A stretch of 45,982 bases of DNA from Candidatus Thorarchaeota archaeon (GTDB taxonomy: Archaea; Asgardarchaeota; Thorarchaeia; Thorarchaeales; Thorarchaeaceae): positions 1 through 45,982 of the forward strand of contig JABCTJ010000093.1 of the NCBI GenBank assembly GCA_018238375.1, read 5' to 3'. A program made the translations under genes and the position numbers. Shown piece after piece: positions 1 through 7,833 of the stretch. The number at the start of each line of letters is the position of its first letter. Position 1 is the stretch's first letter. Below the pieces are notes generated by a model. It was not told the DNA's origin. It saw only the letters and a list, made by a program, of their open reading frames with translations, and searched no databases.

Positions 1-1594
1 ACGAGTTGTCTGTTCCACAGAGGGATAAGATAGGAGCACCATGAAACGCTGCAGAGAATGTGGCAGGAGCAAAGAACTCGCTGCCGTCTCCAGTTGGCAC
101 ACTAATCACAACATCATTCTGACCGGACAGATTTCGTATCATGTTCGTTAACATCGGGTAGTTGCTAATGTTGACGAAAGTGCTGTAGTCGTCAAGCTCG
201 TTCTCAAGAGATAAGGAGTGAATATTGGCAGGGTCCACGAGTATGCTAGTAATGACTCCCAACCGTTCAGCTGCCCATGTTGTTATCTCTGGAACAGAGT
301 CAGCGTCCACATAGAGTAGGGGTGCATTCAAGAGAGACGCAAGCACAGCTCCGTTTGCTGCAGACTCGAGATAGTCTTGCAGTTCAGAGGGCATGACGGA
401 AACATCCCAGATGATATCGACGTTATTCTGTTCTTCGACCGCGTCTATCCAAGATACCAAAACAGTCCAGTCGCCAGCCATCGGATAGGGAAAATCTACT
501 GATTCGCCAAGGCCGGATAGTACACTTTCTGTAGGAGACCATTGAGCCAACCTGCCGTCTGGATCTATGAGAGCCAGATTAAGATTCGTTCCAGCATTAT
601 CCCAGGTGATACTGACGTTCAGCCACTTTGCACCGTTGGGAACAGTCACACTACGTGTAAATCCTGGATGATAGCTGACCTCAAACTCAAGGGGAATCGT
701 TCCCGAAACACTGGGCGGCGGGTGGATTATCATCTCCCACGCACCATCTGATGTCTTCGGCACCCAGAAGTTAAGTGGGATACCGACAAGGCGTTCGTGA
801 TAGACCCGTGACCTAACAGAGTAGTCTACGGTATTGCCATCAGGATCCCGAATGGAATGGGTGAATATTTCCCCACTGGTCCAATTGCATGAGCCCTCCA
901 GCCACCCCGTACTGGATGGGGGTGAGAAAGGAATGCTTACGGGCAGGGTTGAAGTCACTTCGGAATCAATCGTTTCCAATTCTGTCTTCATGTTTTGAAA
1001 TGTATAGGATGCTTCGTTGGATGTTATGAGAGGTGCTCCGAAATTCTCGTCGGCAAGAGCGAAGACTGCAATCGCTGACGACTCCCATTCTGCAACTGCC
1101 AGCTGTGCCGCCACATCTGCTGATGTTGCACCAGAGAGCCTAGGGAAAACTTTGGTTCCGATGAGAGACTGAATCTCCAAGATATCAGAATCTGTGAAGT
1201 CACCAATGCTGATAGCTTGAGTCATGCCCCCATCTCCAGATAAGTATTCGACCCAGTCCTGGATTAGCCAGGTTTCGGCATCAGACCCATCTCTAAGGAT
1301 TAGCGGTGATATATATCGGGTACCAGTATCTACATCCGTAAACACAGAGCTAGGTACTGCCGCAATGTACGAGAACTCATCCAAATAGGAGTATGGATCA
1401 TTCGCCACGAAGCCTATCCTGCGTAGTGGAACGGGGGTGGATTCGTCTTGTGCAAGCTCAAACGGGACAACCAAGTCAGGAAATGATACCCTCAGCTCGT
1501 GGTGCACTGATGCATGATCCTGAAACAAAGCGATAGGAGCAAAGAGCAATGCGATTGCAATGAAAACCATGATTGGCTTGCTGAGAGACGTCAT
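1..1594 (-). CDS. Large secreted/surface protein, partial (C-terminus beyond the left edge)
   Basis: Reading the minus strand from ATG at 1594 gives one open frame of 531 codons to the window edge. The ORF track misses it because no stop lies in the window. The N-terminus is a signal peptide or anchor (SLSKPIMVFIAIALLFAPIA), so the protein is exported. The middle looks like beta-rich extracellular domains of Asp/Gly-rich type (LALIDPDGRLAQWSP). The visible C-terminal part alternates Ala-rich helices with short strands (AVLASLLNAPLLYVDADSV, later FSAAFHGAPILSLCG), which loosely recalls cell-wall-binding repeat 2 domains. That family assignment is tentative. The gene lies 106 bases downstream of the TPR gene on the same strand. 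The function is unknown; a surface or adhesion role is inference. Confidence 0.8.
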   Translation of the reverse strand, partial: MTSLSKPIMVFIAIALLFAPIALFQDHASVHHELRVSFPDLVVPFELAQDESTPVPLRRIGFVANDPYSYLDEFSYIAAVPSSVFTDVDTGTRYISPLILRDGSDAETWLIQDWVEYLSGDGGMTQAISIGDFTDSDILEIQSLIGTKVFPRLSGATSADVAAQLAVAEWESSAIAVFALADENFGAPLITSNEASYTFQNMKTELETIDSEVTSTLPVSIPFSPPSSTGWLEGSCNWTSGEIFTHSIRDPDGNTVDYSVRSRVYHERLVGIPLNFWVPKTSDGAWEMIIHPPPSVSGTIPLEFEVSYHPGFTRSVTVPNGAKWLNVSITWDNAGTNLNLALIDPDGRLAQWSPTESVLSGLGESVDFPYPMAGDWTVLVSWIDAVEEQNNVDIIWDVSVMPSELQDYLESAANGAVLASLLNAPLLYVDADSVPEITTWAAERLGVITSILVDPANIHSLSLENELDDYSTFVNISNYPMLTNMIRNLSGQNDVVISVPTGDGSEFFAPATFSAAFHGAPILSLCGTDNS

Positions 1595-1700
1595 TCATGA
1601 GCAACTCCGATTATGGACTTGAAATAGAGCCTACGGGGGCGCAAATAGAGTTTTCTTGGTGGAACGCTTCGTATCCTGACTCACACCGGACTCATGTTGC

Positions 1701-2564
1701 TTAGTCCAGATCGGACACATCAAGCAAGTCATCATCATCAGAGGCTTCTTCGGTTTCCTCAGGAAGAGCGTCCTTGATATCATCGATGACGCGTCGAAGT
1801 CGCCGACGAGTGGCCTTCGGTACGTCCCACATCTTCGCCTCAGCCCGATCCACTACCTCACGTGCAATATCGAATATCTCAGAGTCCAGGTAGCATTGAG
1901 CTGCGTTGACAAAATGCTCTGCGGCTTTCTTCTGGTTATTTTTCATCTCCGCGATGTCACCTAACAATGAATGAGCAGTACCTATGCCCGTTTTGTCATC
2001 GAGATCCTTGTAGAGCTTGAGAGCTTTTGCGAATGTTTTTGCGGCTGCTTCCAGGTCCTCCTTATCAGCTTGAGCTGTGCCTATGTCCATTAGCGTAACT
2101 GCGACAGCTTGGTCATTGCCAACGGTCTTGTATACGCGTTGAGCTTTCTTGAAGTAGGTCATTGCATCGTCGAAGTTACCCGACCCAAGACGAGCAAGCG
2201 CAAGCCCGTACATAGCATCGGCAGTTCCGTCCTTATTGTCGACCTTCTCAAAAAGCTTCATGGATGCTTCGCATGCCTTTTCAGCTGCGTCCCATTGCTC
2301 AAGGTTGATCTGAGCAACACCAAGATTGTACATGGCATCGGCTATTCCACTCTCGTCCTTGAGACCTTTATAGATCTCCAAAGACCGCTCAAAGCTTTGA
2401 GCAGCTTCTTGGAACTCAGTTACTGACATGTAGATGTTGCCAGCTGTATTGAATAGCTTCGCGGCTTCCGAATTATCGCCTCCGTCAAGTGCTGTAACAG
2501 CTTGCTCCAGGAGTTCCGCAGGACCTGTGATATCAGAGGAGAGTTCGTCGCTCAATAGCCTCAC
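1701..2564 (-). CDS. TPR-repeat protein with acidic C-terminal tail
   Basis: This 287-residue, almost wholly helical protein carries about five tetratricopeptide repeats between residues 20 and 220. The recurrent pattern is A-x-x-x-Y-N/D-x-G-x-A, as in IADAMYNLGVAQINLEQWDA and GTADAMYGLALARLGSGNFDD. Such repeats build protein-protein scaffolds. A basic stretch (ATRRRLRRVIDDIKD) precedes a strongly acidic end (EETEEASDDDDLLDVSDLD). The gene starts 51 bases after the GTPase gene at 2616-3317 on the same strand, so the two are probably co-transcribed. An adaptor or effector role for that GTPase is inferred from this pairing only. Confidence 0.9.
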   Translation of the reverse strand: MRLLSDELSSDITGPAELLEQAVTALDGGDNSEAAKLFNTAGNIYMSVTEFQEAAQSFERSLEIYKGLKDESGIADAMYNLGVAQINLEQWDAAEKACEASMKLFEKVDNKDGTADAMYGLALARLGSGNFDDAMTYFKKAQRVYKTVGNDQAVAVTLMDIGTAQADKEDLEAAAKTFAKALKLYKDLDDKTGIGTAHSLLGDIAEMKNNQKKAAEHFVNAAQCYLDSEIFDIAREVVDRAEAKMWDVPKATRRRLRRVIDDIKDALPEETEEASDDDDLLDVSDLD

Positions 2565-2615
2565 CGATTGAGTTGATGGCGGTTCAACGCGCTTTTGATT
2601 CTTTCTCCCTGACCG

Positions 2616-3317
2616 TCAGCGCTTCATTATCAAGACGGGGTTCTCAAGCAGAGGACGTATCGGTTCTTTCACGGTGAAGCTCTCGTCCCCCACGGCCACC
2701 TCAAGTAGCTTTCTCAGCTCGAATCTCCGCAGGTAGCCCACTGCCTCCTCGCGGGGTAGGTTCAGATCCTTCATCAACTTCTTCAGACCACTCTTCTCGC
2801 CACTGTGTTCAGAGAAAGTGGAAAAGACTGTGCTCCATTGCATCATGCTAAGGTACAGCAGTGTTCTTAGCATACTGTCAACGTTTTTGCCAGTCTTAGC
2901 TGAAATTGGAATCACCGGAAGACCTGCTAGGAAGCTCATCTTCTTGCGCAGTTGATTGACTCGTCGAGCCGCTTTTAGATCCTGTTTGTTAGCAGCAACA
3001 ACACATGGAACACCTGGAAGGAAAAACGCTATCTCTCTGAAGAAGAGCTTGGCACGTGCATCAGATTCAGGATCAACAGAGTCAACAACGAATATAATGC
3101 CATCAGCACCCTCACTCAGGATTTTCCTCATTGTCCTAAATCGGAGGAGTCCGGGTGTACCAAACAAGAAGACATTGAGTCCATCAACATTCGCAAGGCC
3201 GTGGTCCATGGCAATGGTTGTACCCCTTCGTTCTATGTTAATGCAGGAACCATCAGTAATGTGATGTATGATCTGGCTCTTGCCTGACCCATATGGCCCC
3301 GTAACGACGATCTTCAT
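2616..3317 (-). CDS. Small GTPase, COG2229 / SRPRB-MglA-like
   Basis: A Ras-like GTPase domain fills residues 1-155 of 233. The P-loop is GPYGSGKS (7-14), a candidate switch I threonine is in RRGTT, the G3 box is GTPG (53-56) where most Ras-like proteins have DxxG, NKQD (110-113) sets guanine specificity, and SAK (139-141) is G5. The GTPG form of G3 is typical of the COG2229 group of archaeal and bacterial GTPases. Residues 160-233 form a helical, winged-helix-like extension (LNLPREEAVGYLRRFELRKL). No lipidation motif is visible. The TPR gene follows 51 bases downstream. The protein likely acts as a cytosolic nucleotide-dependent switch; its partner is unknown. Confidence 0.9.
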   Translation of the reverse strand: MKIVVTGPYGSGKSQIIHHITDGSCINIERRGTTIAMDHGLANVDGLNVFLFGTPGLLRFRTMRKILSEGADGIIFVVDSVDPESDARAKLFFREIAFFLPGVPCVVAANKQDLKAARRVNQLRKKMSFLAGLPVIPISAKTGKNVDSMLRTLLYLSMMQWSTVFSTFSEHSGEKSGLKKLMKDLNLPREEAVGYLRRFELRKLLEVAVGDESFTVKEPIRPLLENPVLIMKR

Positions 3318-3457
3318 TCGCTATCACCCACACTCGACTCTCGTTGCGTCAATTTCCAAGTAGCTGTTTGCGTGTTAAATGATTTGCCGTAGCCTACTCC
3401 CCTGTAGGCTCTTGGGATGCCATCAGCGAAAATGCTATATCGGCAAGTGACGAAGTA

Positions 3458-3655
3458 ATGGATGAGAGTATAATTAAGGTGGAAATACCGATGGCAGAAT
3501 CCAAACAAATGCTAAAAGAAGATTTCTGGCTTTTCCATGATATTGAGGAAGAAGAGTTCGCGGAGATTAGGAAGTTCATTGACCCCGACTTTGATCTCAG
3601 CTCTCTAAGAGGCATAAACAAGCTATTCGACAAGCTTAACCATCTCCTAGAGTAG
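3458..3655 (+). CDS. Small acidic hypothetical protein
   Basis: A 65-codon frame fills the gap between two minus-strand genes. The product is acidic and helical (FHDIEEEEFAEIRKFIDPDF) and matches no family I know. A possible promoter (GAAAATGCTATATC, about 3429-3442) lies upstream. Its spacing would fit initiation at the internal ATG 3491 (MAESKQMLKEDFW) better than at 3458. The opposite-strand frame 3394-3633 has a less plausible composition and was left out. The gene is likely but unproven. Confidence 0.45.
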   Translation: MDESIIKVEIPMAESKQMLKEDFWLFHDIEEEEFAEIRKFIDPDFDLSSLRGINKLFDKLNHLLE

Positions 3656-3694
3656 AAAATCCAGACATCTACAGCGGACCAGGATAGAGCATAA

Positions 3695-3738
3695 GATGAA
3701 ATGAGGCCGTCCGCTCGCGACGGCAGTCCTCGACCATC
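3695..3738 (-). ncRNA. Strong hairpin just after selD (SECIS or terminator candidate)
   Basis: Read on the minus strand, the selD 3' region can form GCCGUC / GACGGC around a 7-nt loop GCGAGCG. The stem extends by GAG/CUC across a one-sided GACU bulge, then by GAUG/CAUC beyond an internal loop. Archaeal SECIS elements usually sit in the 3' untranslated region, so this is one of two mutually exclusive candidates. It lacks the GAA...A internal loop of methanococcal SECIS elements. It could equally be a terminator-like or stability hairpin. Confidence 0.3.
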
Positions 3739-3771
3739 AATCAGCTGTTTCAGATGATTCTCATGGGAACT
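3725..3771 (-). promoter_or_regulatory. Possible eukaryote-like SECIS fold spanning the selD stop codon
   Basis: Manual folding gives helix I AGU(U)CC/GGACU, an internal loop with AUGA on the 5' side and CGA on the 3' side, helix II AUCAUC/GAUGGU (6 bp, one G-U), and a 14-nt apical loop beginning UGAAAC. AUGA opposite GA and an A-run in the apical loop are hallmarks of eukaryotic SECIS elements, and eukaryote-like SECIS structures were reported in Lokiarchaeota. Weak points: helix II is short and the element overlaps the stop codon. This is a hypothesis only. Confidence 0.25.
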
Positions 3772-4804
3772 CGGCCTCGATAAACTGAATACCCTTTGCT
3801 AACCGGGCGGTGGGTGCGCCCTTCGCGTTCATAGCTTTGCCAATAGTCCAAGATGGAAGACCTGCACTACGAAGAACTCCGTGGAAGTCATCCGCAACAT
3901 CTGGTTGCAGAAACACCAGCATGCCGCCAGCAGTTTCGGCGCCCATGCCTTCAGAGAGCCTGTGCCCAAAGAAGGTAGCAAGATCGAGTGTTCCCGGAAT
4001 CAATGGCATTGTATCAATGACCACATCAACACCGCTCATAACGGCGACATTGCTTGCATGCCCCAAGAGCCCGAATCCGGTGATGTCCGTTGCGGCGTGA
4101 GTTCCCACTTTATTCATCGCCTGTGCCACTTCAAGATTGCTCTGGGTCATCAGGCGTACTGCAGTATCCTGCATGCGAATGAGATCCGGCTCTTTGAACT
4201 CAGCGAGCAGCGCATCACGCTTCTCATCTTTGAGGTCTCGGTAGGACCTCATCGCCGGTTGGATCCCAAGTGGCTTTGTAAGCAAAACCACGTCGCCAGC
4301 CTTTGCGCCGCCTGAATAGACGACGTTTCTGGGATGTGTTACTCCCAGACAGATTCCTCCGAAGACAGGCACTGGATTCATGATTGTCTGACCGCCTGAC
4401 ACATTCGCGCCAATGCGATTCATGAAATCATTCATCCCCTTGAGCACCCCAACTACAACCTTCTCGGGGAGCTCTTTGGGGTACGCTAGGAATGCTTGAA
4501 GCGAGAGGATGTCAGTTGCACCCATGGCGAAGACATCGTTTGTCGCGTTGCATGCGACTATCTCGCCTTGAGTGTGGGGGTCGTCATGAATCGGTGTGAA
4601 AATATCAACATTCTCCACAACTGCGACGTCTTCACTGACAATCCGCACTACTGCATCATCGCCGATATCTCCAGCGCACTTAGATCCAAGGTCGAGGAGA
4701 TTAGCAGACTTCAGGAGATGGAACAAATCATCCTTCTTGACTTTACAGCTTCAGCCGTGGGTAGTTACCATTGCAGTCAATCGCACTTCAGGCACCTGAT
4801 GCAT
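3761..4804 (-). CDS. selD: Selenophosphate synthetase (selenide, water dikinase), UGA-containing selenoprotein
   Basis: This enzyme makes selenophosphate, the selenium donor, from selenide and ATP. The ORF track starts at 4726 (TTG), which cuts off the active site. Reading upstream in the same frame reaches ATG 4804, preceded by a strong GGAGG four bases away, and gives MHQVPEVRLTAMVTTHG-UGA-SCKVKKDDLFHLL. The UGA is codon 18, exactly where SelD has its catalytic Cys or Sec (G-C/U-x-C-K), with the essential Lys at 21. The rest is clear SelD/AIR-synthase fold: GDIGDDAVV, NVDIFTPIHDDP, NATNDVFAMGA, SGGQT and the signature DITGFGLLGHA. The full length of 347 residues matches the family. A TATA-like box lies at 4859-4867. 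The gene diverges from rtcB. The assignment as SelD is near certain; Sec insertion is strongly implied. Confidence 0.95.
4751..4753 (-). other. selD: In-frame UGA, predicted selenocysteine codon of selD
   Basis: The plus-strand triplet tca at 4751-4753 is TGA in the selD frame at codon 18. It falls at the nucleophile position, two residues before Cys20 and three before the conserved Lys21. Flanking residues on both sides are in frame and family-like, so a random stop or frameshift is unlikely. Confidence 0.85.
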
Positions 4805-4858
4805 CAATCCTCCTTTATTACTAGGCTGTGTAGCCTGCCCGCAGAACTAGCAAGCCCG

Positions 4859-4867
4859 TTAATAAAA
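4859..4867 (-). promoter_or_regulatory. TATA-like box for selD
   Basis: The minus strand reads CGTTTTATTAACG about 59 bases upstream of ATG 4804. That spacing predicts transcription starting near 4837 and a leader of about 33 bases that contains the GGAGG ribosome-binding site. This fits the upstream start and not the TTG at 4726. Confidence 0.45.
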
Positions 4868-4886
4868 CGTGGCGGTCATGATGTTT

Positions 4887-4901
4887 CACAAGCCTTATAG
4901 C
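4887..4901 (+). promoter_or_regulatory. BRE/TATA promoter of rtcB
   Basis: CACAAGCCTTATAGC sits about 37 bases before the GTG start at 4934, the usual distance for a short-leader archaeal transcript. The AAGCCT-TA-rich layout is also seen upstream of the Rab-like GTPase gene (19280-19297) and L13e (41914-41935), which suggests a shared local promoter consensus. Confidence 0.5.
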
Positions 4902-4933
4902 GAATCAGAGAAGTTGTGCGATAAGAACCGGAT

Positions 4934-6388
4934 GTGGCACATTTGGAAATAAAAAAAATAGCTGAAAATGTGTATGAAATTCCCAAGAGCACCCAATCAT
5001 GTATGACAGTCCCGGTGAGAATCTATGCATCTGATTCCTTAGTGAAGAAAATGAAACAGGATAAGACGTTCGAACAGGGAGTGAATGTGGCATGTCTACC
5101 CGGAATCTACTCACACAGCACGATACTTCCTGACGGTCACCAAGGGTATGGGTTCCCAATCGGGGGCGTAGCGGCTACGGACTACGAAAAGGGAGTGATA
5201 TCACCAGGTGGTGTTGGTTATGATATCAACTGTGGTGTCAGGGTTCTAACAACCAACCTGAATGAATCAGATGTACGACCGAAGCTGAGGAGCCTAGTCG
5301 ATTCTCTCTTCCGAAATGTGCCTACCGGGGTCGGCAGGTCCGGCAAAATTATGCTCGCTGGAAAAGCCAGCGTCGACAATGTGCTGAGTGGCGGTTCCAA
5401 ATGGGCTGTAGATGAGGGGTACGGATGGGAAGAAGACCTAGTGCACACGGAGGCAGGAGGGTGCCTTGAATTCGCAGATCCAACCAAGGTGTCACCACAC
5501 GCGAAAGAGAGAGGAAGGAAACAAGTTGGTACTCTGGGCTCCGGAAACCATTTCATAGAGATTCAACTGGTGGATGAAATCTACGACGAAAAGGCTGCAA
5601 AGGCCGTTGGTATAACTCGCAAGGGGCAAGTCACTGTGATGATTCACAGCGGTTCCAGAGGCCTTGGCCACCAAGTCTGTGGTGACTACATCAAGACGAT
5701 GACTCATGCGATGAGGAAGTACAACATCAATGTTCCAGACAGGGAGCTTTGTAGTGCCCCTACGACCTCACCGGAGGGACAAGCGTATTTGGGAGCTATG
5801 TGTGCTGCAGCCAACTACGCGTGGGCAAACAGACAGACCATGATGCATTGGACACGAGAGGTCTTTTCAGAGATATTCCATCAGTCCGCCGAGGACCTAG
5901 ACATGCACTTGGTCTATGATGTTGCACACAATATCGGCAAAGTTGAGGAACACGATATCGAAGGAAAGAAGACGAAGGTCTTAGTTCACCGAAAAGGAGC
6001 GACCAGAGCATTCCCGCCGGGTCATCCCGAAACTCCAGCCAAGTACAAGAGCGTAGGCCAACCCGTACTCATTCCGGGTACGATGGGCACAGCTTCGTAC
6101 ATCCTTGTTGGAAACCAGAAGGGAATGGAGCTTACCTTTGGTTCAACCGCCCATGGAGCTGGCCGCTTCATGAGCAGAAGCAGAGCCAAGAGGCAATTCT
6201 ACGGCAGAGAAGTTCAGGACAAGCTCGCAAGGGAAGGTATCATAGTCAAGGCATCCAAGGGGATTGTGATTGCAGAGGAGGCCCCTGGCGCGTACAAGGA
6301 TGTTGATGAAGTAGTACGCGTATCGGACGCTTTGGGGATTGCAACTAAAGTAGTGAGGCTACGCCCCATGGGTGTCATCAAGGGATAA
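4934..6388 (+). CDS. rtcB: tRNA-splicing ligase RtcB
   Basis: RtcB joins 2',3'-cyclic phosphate or 3'-phosphate RNA ends to 5'-OH ends, using GTP and Mn2+. It is the archaeal tRNA exon ligase. The 484-residue length is typical and there is no intein. The metal and GMP sites are visible: PDGHQGYGFPIGG, GVGYDINCGVR, GSGNHFIEIQ, MIHSGSRGLGHQ, YDVAHNIGK, VHRKGATRAFPPG, and STAHGAGRFMSR, which contains the guanylylated His. The start is GTG 4934 (MAHLEIKKI). Its last 30 bases overlap the convergent DMT permease gene. It is divergent from selD with 129 bases between starts. Confidence 0.98.
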   Translation: MAHLEIKKIAENVYEIPKSTQSCMTVPVRIYASDSLVKKMKQDKTFEQGVNVACLPGIYSHSTILPDGHQGYGFPIGGVAATDYEKGVISPGGVGYDINCGVRVLTTNLNESDVRPKLRSLVDSLFRNVPTGVGRSGKIMLAGKASVDNVLSGGSKWAVDEGYGWEEDLVHTEAGGCLEFADPTKVSPHAKERGRKQVGTLGSGNHFIEIQLVDEIYDEKAAKAVGITRKGQVTVMIHSGSRGLGHQVCGDYIKTMTHAMRKYNINVPDRELCSAPTTSPEGQAYLGAMCAAANYAWANRQTMMHWTREVFSEIFHQSAEDLDMHLVYDVAHNIGKVEEHDIEGKKTKVLVHRKGATRAFPPGHPETPAKYKSVGQPVLIPGTMGTASYILVGNQKGMELTFGSTAHGAGRFMSRSRAKRQFYGREVQDKLAREGIIVKASKGIVIAEEAPGAYKDVDEVVRVSDALGIATKVVRLRPMGVIKG

Positions 6389-7303
6389 GGCACTGTTTCG
6401 ATCCCGTTGGGCCATCCCAGACACCACAAGCGCCACGCCGAATAAGATTATGACAAAAGCTACCAAGGTCATCTCAGGCGGTTGTTCACCGAGAACCAAG
6501 TATCCCAGTATGGTGGCACCTATGGGCTCACCCAGGACTATAGCAGAAACAATGTATGCCGGAACTAGTGTAAGAAGATAATTATTCACTGAATGTCCAA
6601 GAACGGTGGGGAATATCGCCAGGGCTATGAAGAGAGCCATCTCAAAGGGGTCGAGAACAAGAATGTTGATTCCTAAGATTGCGCAAAAGACAAGTGCAGC
6701 AAGCGCAGCGGATGAATAGACCACCGATGTGTATACTGAGTTCGGTAAGCCCTTGGCGTATTTCCGACCCCCAATGAAATAGATTGCGAGAAAGACAGAA
6801 CTCAGAAGCGCCAGGGTGTTTCCCAGAAAGGCACCCGTGCCCTCAGCAACTAGGCTGTTCCAAGTCAGAAAGATAGCTCCCGCCACTGCGATGAGTATTC
6901 CCACCCACGACCGTCGCCTAAGAGACTCTCCAAGAATCACCGTAGATAGAATCGCGGTAGTGATGGGAGCCGTGTGCACTAGCATTACACTGGCTGCAAT
7001 CGTGGTAAGTTTCAGTGAGGCAAACCAAGTGGAAAAATGTAACGAGAGGATAAATCCGATCAACACGAGCCACACCCAATTCTTCTTCAGAACAGGACCC
7101 CGGAACTCGGACAAATCGCCTTTCACCGCACCAATCGAGGCCATCATAATAGCGCCATAGAGGGTTCGCCAGAAAGTGATAACAAGAGCATCTGAAGCAC
7201 TCATCTTGATCAGAACACTGGCGCTAGAAACCATTGATATCGAGAGAAGCATCAGGAGTGTGACTCGCGTGCGATCGACTGATTTTCCAGGAGTATCTTG
7301 CAT
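6359..7303 (-). CDS. EamA/DMT-family membrane transporter
   Basis: This is a ten-helix drug/metabolite transporter made of two EamA repeats (about residues 15-145 and 165-305). Hydrophobic segments alternate regularly and there is a GEP motif in the second repeat (VLGEPIGATILGYLVLGEQPP). Substrates vary in this family and cannot be predicted here. The ORF track starts at 7339; I prefer ATG 7303 (MQDTPGKSVDRTRV), which begins just after the stop of the upstream gene at 7308 and gives 314 residues. The 3' end overlaps rtcB by 30 bases in convergent orientation. Confidence 0.88.
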   Translation of the reverse strand: MQDTPGKSVDRTRVTLLMLLSISMVSSASVLIKMSASDALVITFWRTLYGAIMMASIGAVKGDLSEFRGPVLKKNWVWLVLIGFILSLHFSTWFASLKLTTIAASVMLVHTAPITTAILSTVILGESLRRRSWVGILIAVAGAIFLTWNSLVAEGTGAFLGNTLALLSSVFLAIYFIGGRKYAKGLPNSVYTSVVYSSAALAALVFCAILGINILVLDPFEMALFIALAIFPTVLGHSVNNYLLTLVPAYIVSAIVLGEPIGATILGYLVLGEQPPEMTLVAFVIILFGVALVVSGMAQRDRNSALSLDDTHGA

Positions 7304-7307
7304 TACT

Positions 7308-7799
7308 TCACATCGTATGCTTTTTCCGACATTGTGCACATATCATCAGGGTACCTGTTTTCTCAGCCACTTGAGAATTGCACGAAGGACATTGTGCTAC
7401 AATCATGTCTTCAAGAGCTCGCGTACGTAACACGCTGCTAACTTCGCTCAAATCACTGTATTCAAACAGAGCTGTCCCATCTGCGCCTTTGACCATAAAC
7501 GAAAGAGGTCGTGCATCCTTATGGCGAAATAGGAGTATGGGTTTCTTGAGCTGAATCGCTAGCATAATCTCCATTCCAACACCAAGTGATGCATGTGAAA
7601 CCTCAGCTATGAGAAGGTCAGACTTAGAAACCTGATCAACATCGCGCCTGTAAACGTGAACTGGGCCAACAGGAGGGAGGAACTGAGGAGCAAAGACGGC
7701 AATCCCTTGCTTCTCAAGCGCATCAATCACTAGGTGATAGAAGTCATCCATTCGTAGCTCAGAGTTGATAATTGGCCCGGAGAGGTATACCTGAACCAT
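7308..7799 (-). CDS. Nucleoside 2-deoxyribosyltransferase-like protein with C-terminal zinc ribbon
   Basis: The N-terminal domain (about residues 1-120) fits the nucleoside deoxyribosyltransferase/DNPH1 fold: VQVYLSGPI, then YRRDVDQVSKSDLLIAEVS and SLGVGMEIMLAIQ, where the Asp and Glu are typical of the active site. Such enzymes cleave or exchange the base of deoxynucleosides or deoxynucleotides. The C-terminus adds a four-cysteine ribbon (CPSCNS...CAQCRKK), which is not part of the usual enzyme. The ORF track extends to 7922, into the OB-fold gene. The start at 7799 has GGTGA five bases upstream and puts the first beta strand at the N-terminus. ATG 7811 is an alternative. Confidence 0.8.
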   Translation of the reverse strand: MVQVYLSGPIINSELRMDDFYHLVIDALEKQGIAVFAPQFLPPVGPVHVYRRDVDQVSKSDLLIAEVSHASLGVGMEIMLAIQLKKPILLFRHKDARPLSFMVKGADGTALFEYSDLSEVSSVLRTRALEDMIVAQCPSCNSQVAEKTGTLMICAQCRKKHTM

Positions 7800-7833
7800 T
7801 CTAGTCACCATGCAGAGAACTGAAGGAATGAAC

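Noticed and set aside
3394-3633. 79-aa minus-strand ORF opposite the small acidic gene
   Set aside because: Ser-rich reverse reading of an acidic protein; no RBS or promoter found.
3761-4726. selD start at TTG 4726 as given in the ORF track
   Set aside because: It removes the catalytic C/U-x-C-K motif. The upstream frame has a good RBS, ATG, promoter and family-like residues on both sides of the TGA.
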